Assembly: GCA_030248135.1 (NCBI GenBank)
Contig: JASANC010000749.1
Location: 50,509-114,508 of the forward strand
DNA: 64,000 bases
Direction: 5' to 3'
DNA from: Theristus sp. LFF4_11
Lineage: Eukaryota; Nematoda; Chromadorea; Monhysterida; Xyalidae
Shown here: positions 58,054 through 64,000 of the stretch, one piece after another
Numbering within the stretch: position 1 is the first letter of the stretch
Layout of the letters: each line of letters starts with the position of its first letter
The notes under the pieces: model-generated
What the model saw: the letters and a program-made list of their open reading frames with translations, nothing else
Told to the model about the DNA's origin: nothing
The model's database searches: none
Translations under genes and position numbers: made by a program

Positions 58054-61000
58054 TCAATGGTACAGCATCGTATTCCCAGTGTATAACAGCGAGCGTATGA
58101 GCGTCGGAACTTCGACTGATGGGCTGTTTGTCGAAAATAACTTGTTCATCATGACGTACAGCTGTGCAACTTGATGCTGCAAGCGGTGCCGCTCTAGCAG
58201 TGCATAACAAGACGTGTGTAGGCCGTTCACTAGCATTGATCCCGTTTCGGTGATTGGATTGTAAGCACCACGATCGGTAATATTGGTGATCTGGATGTGA
58301 GTTGTTGAGGATTGCAATAATTCTTTTGTGGATTACAGCATGAGTTTCTGTGAAAACGCGATGCGTTCATGTATTCAGGACAGAGCTGGGGAGAAAAACT
58401 TACAGAAAGCACTTCAGTGGTGTGAATACCTGAACAATTCTTTCCACGTGCACACTTCCACGTTCGTCTGCCCCCAACAAGCAGTCTCCTGGCGCAGCAT
58501 TCACAGCGCGTTCAGCCGCAGCGGTGATTAGCCCCACATCGTAGTTAGATTGGTCGCATGACATGCGTGGCAGCAAATGTTCACGTGAAATCTTCAGCTC
58601 TTTTCCGGATTCCGTTGTGATCAGCAGATATTGAATGTTAGCATCTGGCTGACTGTGAAAGAAGGCGGTGATGGGGCTGAAGGTTTGAGAGCCGTTCTCT
58701 AACACGATGGCCACCTGGAAAAACTGTTCTTCTCTACTGCATTCAATTGCAATTACTGGACGTACACCTTCACGAATAACTTGAAACATTCCGGCATTTC
58801 CCATGTAAACACGAACCTTGTCACCGATGTTGATTTCATCCATTCTCTTGACACGTCCATTGCTTGTGCGAACAGTCTGGTCAGCAGCGAAACAGTTGAT
58901 GATAAACTGTGGATCCACTGTAATGAAGAATTAAATAATTGGTATATCAAACAGATTATCAGAATTCGTAATCAGAGAACCAACAAAACTTCAATGATGT
59001 TCCATTACGGTTTTCCGTGATGGTACGTTATTTCTCGCATTCTTCTATATAAATGTGAAAAACTCATAGAAATGAATGATGAACAAGCCTTTGGATGAGC
59101 AAATTTCTTCAGTGATCATTCTCACATGTTTGGCTGTGTTTAGATAGGATGATCTCGTGTTCTAGGGAATTGTGCACTACAGTATATTGCAATTTACTCA
59201 AAGTATTGTGGATTTATTCAAACGTGTCTAGACTAAAATGACGTCATTTGCTTTAAAAACGCCGGTTTGTCAAAATACAGGCACTAAAATGTCAGTTTGA
59301 TGTGACTGATTCGACATTCACCATTTGTTTGCGTGAAGAAATCTAAATGGAAAGTCTGGTTTGCTCTGAACGGCAAGCGCATGTTTGGCGGCACATGACG
59401 TCATTTCATTGGGACACGTTTAAAAAAATAAGCCATGAAATAATTTACAGGCACAACTCTGTGACTGCGGCGAGTAATAGAAGTGCACTGGGCACTCGCA
59501 GATGTGCACTGAGTTGCAAAAGGCGCCCCCAGAGCACGAGCCATCGATCGGGGAGCACAGTTGGTTTGCAGCGCCAGTGGCTGAAAAAAAAACAGAAATG
59601 AAAAAACACCGAAATCTGAATTTTCTTTATTGATCTAACATACAAAAAATCATATGAACAATAAAATTGTATTGTTGTGTCTCTTGTGCGCATTTGTTTT
59701 GTCCAAACGGCATTCTAATCGATCCCGTACCGACACACTGTTCGTTTTGAATCGCCAGACCAGTGGGGCACGCGCAAATGCCACCCGTCAGCGGACATGT
59801 CGCCCCACCCGCACAGTTTTGTCCAGAGTAGCAGGCTTCACCTGGTGCTGGCAGGGCCACTGTCACAAACAATAACATCAGAGGTTTGTTTGTTTGAAGT
59901 TTGGTTACACATAAACTGTTTCATCGTCGTTTTTTTCAACAATTTAAAAAATTTTGAACTCAACTTTTTAACATTAACGTAATTTATTAATACTCTTAAT
60001 TAAAATTAATCTTTGGTTTGTTGACACACACGGTATAAACCAAAAAAGTGTTGACTTCTCGTGAAAAAGGGAAAATAGTAAAAACCAACTTTGTTTTGCT
60101 TTTGCAAGTCAAATAGAAAAATCATGTAACGAAACTCACCACATTCACCGAAAGCGCAAATTGTGTTGGTGAAGCAATGGACATTTGACACGCATTGTAC
60201 TGGAAATACCACCAACGTGAAACACAAAAAAAACAATATTGGTCACAAAAGGACACTTTTTTCAAAAACGAAATGGCCGTAAAGAACGGTGCCATATTAG
60301 GTGCAACAAAAACATGGCCATACCGCACAGATGAGTGCTTGGGTTGCAGATTGTTGAAGGTATTGTGACGCAGTGTGCATCGTTGTTGCATTGAACTGAA
60401 ATTGGCAAAAAAATTGAAACGATATGATTACAAACGTAACCTTTCGACGGATTCGGGATTCTTACCACAGTGATGCGTGATTGTGTTACAGACTGGACCT
60501 TCAGGCATCCCAACGCAATGAGAGTCAACGGTGCATTGCACTGTAATTATTGCAGGGTGCGATTTTTTCGGAACTTCAGTTTGCTCTTTTACCCTTTGTG
60601 GTTGTAGACCCATTAAGCTGGACCACAATTTCAACTCAAAATGTTGATTTTCTGCTTTGAAAGCTTGCTTTTGTGATTACGTCTTCTCAAACTTTGCTAA
60701 CTCGTGTTTGCATAACACAGATTTCGAGTCTTCCTAAACTGCAGACAATCGTGCAGAAAAAACACTTCATTTCTGAGACCCCGAATGTCGACACGACAAA
60801 TGGTTGAGTCGACAAATGAGCTTTTTTGTTGACTTCGATGTCGATTATGGGGTCTCAGTGCTCACAACAGTATACCGCATTCATTGTGGACGATGTCGCA
60901 GACCTCGCTTCCAGCAACGCAGTCGTTGTCAGTGATGCATTGCACTGAAACCGAATGGCTCTCGCATGTTAAGGCAAACGTGAAATCTCAGTTGGACTCT

Positions 61001-63711
61001 ATTATTCAGCAATTAAAAAAAACACCAGTGAAAGAAACATTATGAAATCTCTGTCGATATGAAAAAGCAACGTGAGACACTGACCACAATGGTGTGTGGC
61101 GACGTTGCACGCGCGACCTTCATTGTTCGTGCAATGACTGTGTTCCAGACATTGAACTAAAAGAACATCAAATGACTTCATTTCCACCTTACTTTTCGTT
61201 TGCTTTGGAAAATCGTCTAACTGCATACCACAATGGTTTTGAATCTGGTCGCAATAGGCGTTGTTGCCGCAGTCATCATTGTCAACGCACTCAACTAAAG
61301 TGGATCAACAAAAACATTTAAATTTAGGAAATAGATTTTTTTGAAAGATTGTTCGCACCATATTCGTACGACGGTGTGGTGTACCATGGAGCACTTTGTG
61401 GCGCTCACACGCATTGCATTGGTTTTTGTCGGAGGGGTGTTCTTATGTGCGTTAGACCACACCGTTGTGTGAGTACCGTAAAGTCTTGCATATAAGGTCT
61501 CCTTATATAAATTTGAAAATCAAAAATTTCTGAAAAAAGTGGAATTTCGTGTGACAACCTTATAAGTGGGAGGAGGTCAAGCGAACATTAGGAATTCCGG
61601 GCCTTATAAACGGGGTAGGATTTTGACCAAGTCAAAATTTTGAATTTTTTGGTTTCCCGCCGTGTGACACTCCGCCCACTTTTGGGTGGGGGTCTTATAA
61701 GTGGGAGGAACCTTATATGCAAGACTTTACGGTATGATACGCACATGGTACCTATATTAGCTTTTATTTTGGTTCCGAGAATGAATGCGAGCATAGATGT
61801 AAGTAAACAGGCATGATGCGGGATTGCAAAATTGGCGAAGTGATCCGAGTCCCCTACATAGGGCCGAGTCACTTAGACGATTTTGAATTGATACATGAAG
61901 ATTGAGACTAGTTTCCTTTCTTCGTCTGCAAACGCATTGAGTCGCAGAACCTAACAAAATTGATAATACATGTACGGTATGGCCGATTAAACATGGCAGG
62001 TTTTTTTCAGGGTTCAAGGAGCGCGCAAATTTTGAATGAAAGAAAAAAAGATGTTCAGAAGCCAAACTGCGTGCCTAATTTGACACGTTTTTGAAAACCA
62101 ATGGATTATCTGCGCTATTCTGTGCATTCTTTCTCCCTTGCACACATGATTGGGAATTATGTTGGCATTTCTGAAAAAGACAACTCCTAGTCTGCGACTG
62201 ATTCGCCTTGATGGACTGCCTCATTTATTCGGCCGTACTGTACAGTATGCCCATATTTAGACTGCTGATTTAACTCAGATGTGCAGGTGATTGGCCTATC
62301 TTTGAATTACTGTATGTGTTGAATTGTCTCCTTACCGCAAATATTGCGTGCCTTGTCACATGCGTTTCCCTCAGCATTTGTACAGTGAGAATCCGCAGTG
62401 CATTGAACTGCAAATAGGAAAACAAATTAAAAAAACAACGTTCAACGTTTTACGACCGTCTTGTCTAATGGCACGTACAGGTAGGGTTAGGGGCTTTGAA
62501 AAAAATTTTTATTTATTTTTTTTCGTTTTTTTTAAATTTGGATTTTTTTCAAACTTAAAAAAAAATTTTGAAAAATTTTTCTTCTACTTTGCTCTGAAAA
62601 TTTGATTTATGGCATAATTTTTTGAAAGTTCAAACCAAATTTTCTTCCCAACTTCTTTGTGTGCTTAGGTAAATGTCATTATTTGGTCATTTTGACCGAC
62701 GTACTCCATGTTTTTCGATTTGGATGATTTCTAGAGTAAATTTTTAGCGTTGAAATGACTTAACTGAATTGAAATATCGTTTCAGAAATCGTTTTCTTGC
62801 AACTTAGAACATGTTTTTCAGCCGGTAGGCCATGAGATGAACATGATATCTTGTTGATTGGCGTATGTTATAGGTCTACAATGGAGTTGTGCGATATATT
62901 GTTAAACAATTGGAGCGGAGGTGTTGGTTAATACCACATCACACGACCGTTTTTCAGACACCCAATAACATGGCCACATGTTAAAACTTGCGTGCTGAGC
63001 TAAACTAACGTGTTAAACTTGCGTCTGTCAGTTGTCCGCAACGTGATCGCGAAATCATGGTACGTGTTTTCGATACGATGATTTGAAGAGTGGGCTCTCG
63101 CCATGTGGCAGATAGCATAGCTGGTTGAACCTGAAAGTAAGTGTCTTGGGGGGGGGGCGACCGGGTCGACAGGGGTTGCCGACTTAGCTACATGTACAGC
63201 AAACAGGAATTTTTGAACACAGTCAAATTTTGGTAATTTTCTAAAGAGGAACAACTAAGAACGGTTCAATATTAAAGTACACGTCGAAAATTGTCCTGTT
63301 TTACTGTTGAAAATGCAACTTTCCCTCTATGAAATGGTCATAATTTCAATAAAACACGATTTTCGCTGTTATAGTTTTCCGGATCGTTCTGAAAATAGTC
63401 TAGATGAACTCAGCTCGACGAGACGCTTCGAACGAACCTAACTTGTAAAAAAAATTTTGAAATTTTTTTTTTTAATTTAAAAAAAATCTGGATTTTTTCC
63501 CCTAACCCTACGTACAGGTACGGGAGTTGGGGTGACTTGAAAATGCAAACGCAGTGAAAAGGCATCATAAAACTCGAATTTTACACCGGCACTCAGCTGC
63601 TACTATTTCGAACAACCAATTTAACAAACTGGAAGGTCATACCGCACTGATTGTACACCACGTCGCAAACTTGGCCTTCAGCACTGCAGTCGTCGTCATC
63701 GTTGCATTCCA
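58054..63711 (-). CDS. Four-Cys-module / EB / Hint protein (hedgehog-type autoprocessing domain), 5' end beyond the window
   Basis: Exons in coding order: 63643-63711, 62336-62407, 61229-61294, 61085-61156, 60876-60944, 60466-60540, 60324-60395 and 60140-60199 (eight mini-exons); 59731-59859 and 59449-59580 (EB modules); 58430-58917 and 58054-58290 (Hint). Every junction through the start of the Hint exon is phase 1; the final one is phase 0. Each mini-exon encodes one 20-25 residue module, V(Q/E)C-x(4-5)-DC/HC-x(5-9)-C-x(5-6)-CG. EB: CYSGQNCAGGATCPLTGGIC. Hint: INCFAADQTVRTSNG with the nucleophile Cys, ITAFFH (TxxH), SREHLLPR and NPITETGSMLVNG...SCYA. Hint domains in hedgehogs cleave at the CF junction and can join cholesterol to the released N-terminal part. 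Catalytic positions look intact. The product is probably a secreted or lipid-anchored ligand (inference). The signal peptide is outside the window. Confidence 0.9.
59212..59424. mobile_element. MITE family 2, reverse copy
   Basis: TTATTCAAACGTGTCTAGAC ... CATTGGGACACGTTTAAA, inverted relative to 23909-24120, with GACGTCA near both ends. It lies in the intron between the second EB exon and the Hint exon. Confidence 0.75.
61474..61734. mobile_element. MITE family 4
   Basis: TACCGTAAAGTCTTGCATAT ... ATGCAAGACTTTACGGTA, near-identical to 26541-26807. It lies in the 1-kb intron between the second and third visible modules of the Hint gene. Confidence 0.88.
61763..61955 (+). repeat. Dispersed repeat family 3
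   Basis: GGCATGATGCGGGATTGCAA, CCGAGTC and GATTGAGACTAGTTTCCTTT match 53440-53650. Intronic in the Hint gene. Confidence 0.7.
61970..62244 (+). mobile_element. MITE family 1
   Basis: TGTACGGTATGGCCGATTAA ... TTTATTCGGCCGTACTGTACA, about 275 bp and similar to 2398-2671 across its length. Intronic in the Hint gene. Confidence 0.82.
62472..63518. repeat. Element with TAGGGTTAGGGG inverted ends
   Basis: The left end CGTACAGGTAGGGTTAGGGG and right end CCCCTAACCCTACGTACAGG are inverted, about 1.05 kb apart. AT-rich subterminal parts resemble the outer arms of the 15296-17640 palindrome (GGCATAATTTTTTGAAAGTT). No coding frame. It sits in the intron between the first two visible modules of the Hint gene. 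Confidence 0.6.
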
Positions 63712-63761
63712 CTGTCAAGAACATATTTTCCTCCAATTTGGCATTCATTGTGATATCGCGT

Positions 63762-63897
63762 TAAGGCCCGTTTATACCTGACGTATGCGCATACGCCACG
63801 TCCTGCGTCCTGCCACTTTAGGTCTCGTGTTTTCTATTGTATACTCCGTTCATACCTGACGTACGTGTCTGCATACGTCAGGTATAAACGGGCCTTA
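63762..63897. mobile_element. MITE with AGGCCCGTTTATACC termini
   Basis: About 136 bp with inverted termini AGGCCCGTTTATACCTGACG ... CGTCAGGTATAAACGGGCC. TTA flanks both sides, and the outer GATATCGCG/CGCGATATC continues the symmetry. A TTA target is typical of PIF/Harbinger elements. Confidence 0.75.
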
Positions 63898-64000
63898 CCG
63901 CGATATCATGCGGATGCGCGAGCGAGCGTCAGCGAGCGGACAGCGCATCACGCATTATATGAGCCGTTTTCCCCTCGCGCGCGTTTTTCAAACTTTCTCG
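63895..64000 (+). repeat. Dispersed GC-rich repeat, second copy
   Basis: Matches the reverse strand of 5480-5585 (ATGCGGATGCGCGAGCGAGC, GCATCACGCATTATATG) and runs off the window. Confidence 0.6.

Overview
The window is a stretch of invertebrate nuclear genome, most likely from a nematode. I infer this from short introns with TTTCAG-type acceptors, a protein with a hedgehog-type Hint domain, two astacins carrying thrombospondin repeats, EB modules, a MAM-type domain and many small secreted Cys-rich proteins. Abundant non-autonomous transposons and moderately long introns would suit a clade I (dorylaimian or mermithid-like) genome, but species and clade cannot be fixed from the sequence. Exon models below were built by hand from reading frame, splice phase, GC-rich third codon positions and paralogue comparison. 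There is no transcript evidence.

Layout. 0-2 kb: two candidate small secreted products (minus). 1.9-5.3 kb: a foldback element followed by a 149-bp satellite. 7.2-10.4 kb: a small membrane protein (plus) and a tandem pair of EGF-like single-pass membrane proteins (minus). 11.9-14.4 kb: a complete 40S ribosomal protein SA gene. 14.4-20.3 kb: a gene-poor block with a 2.3-kb imperfect palindrome, a duplicated foldback element and TTGGG repeats. 20.3-25.7 kb: a MAM-type secreted protein and a Cys-rich secreted protein (minus). 26.9-41.7 kb: a Cys/Met-metabolism PLP enzyme (minus). One of its introns, 11.5 kb long, holds three tandem members of an unrecognised two-exon gene family plus an LTR element, a SINE and MITEs.

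44.4-46.5 kb: a multipass membrane protein (plus). 47.7-55.5 kb: a tandem pair of seven-exon astacin-TSP1 metalloproteases (minus). 56.5-57.8 kb: a secreted Cys-rich protein (plus). 58.1 kb to the right edge: a multi-exon gene (minus) encoding a string of four-Cys mini-modules, two EB modules and a C-terminal Hint domain. It continues past the window.

The most interesting item is the Hint gene, whose N-terminal half does not match the wart, ground or quahog partners I know from nematode hedgehog-related proteins. Next are the nested orphan family inside the PLP-enzyme intron and the astacin pair, which has an unusual N-terminal Cys module and a Met-turn leucine. There is no operon-like functional grouping. 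The gene clusters reflect local tandem duplication (EGF pair, orphan family, astacins), and repeats account for most of the remaining space.
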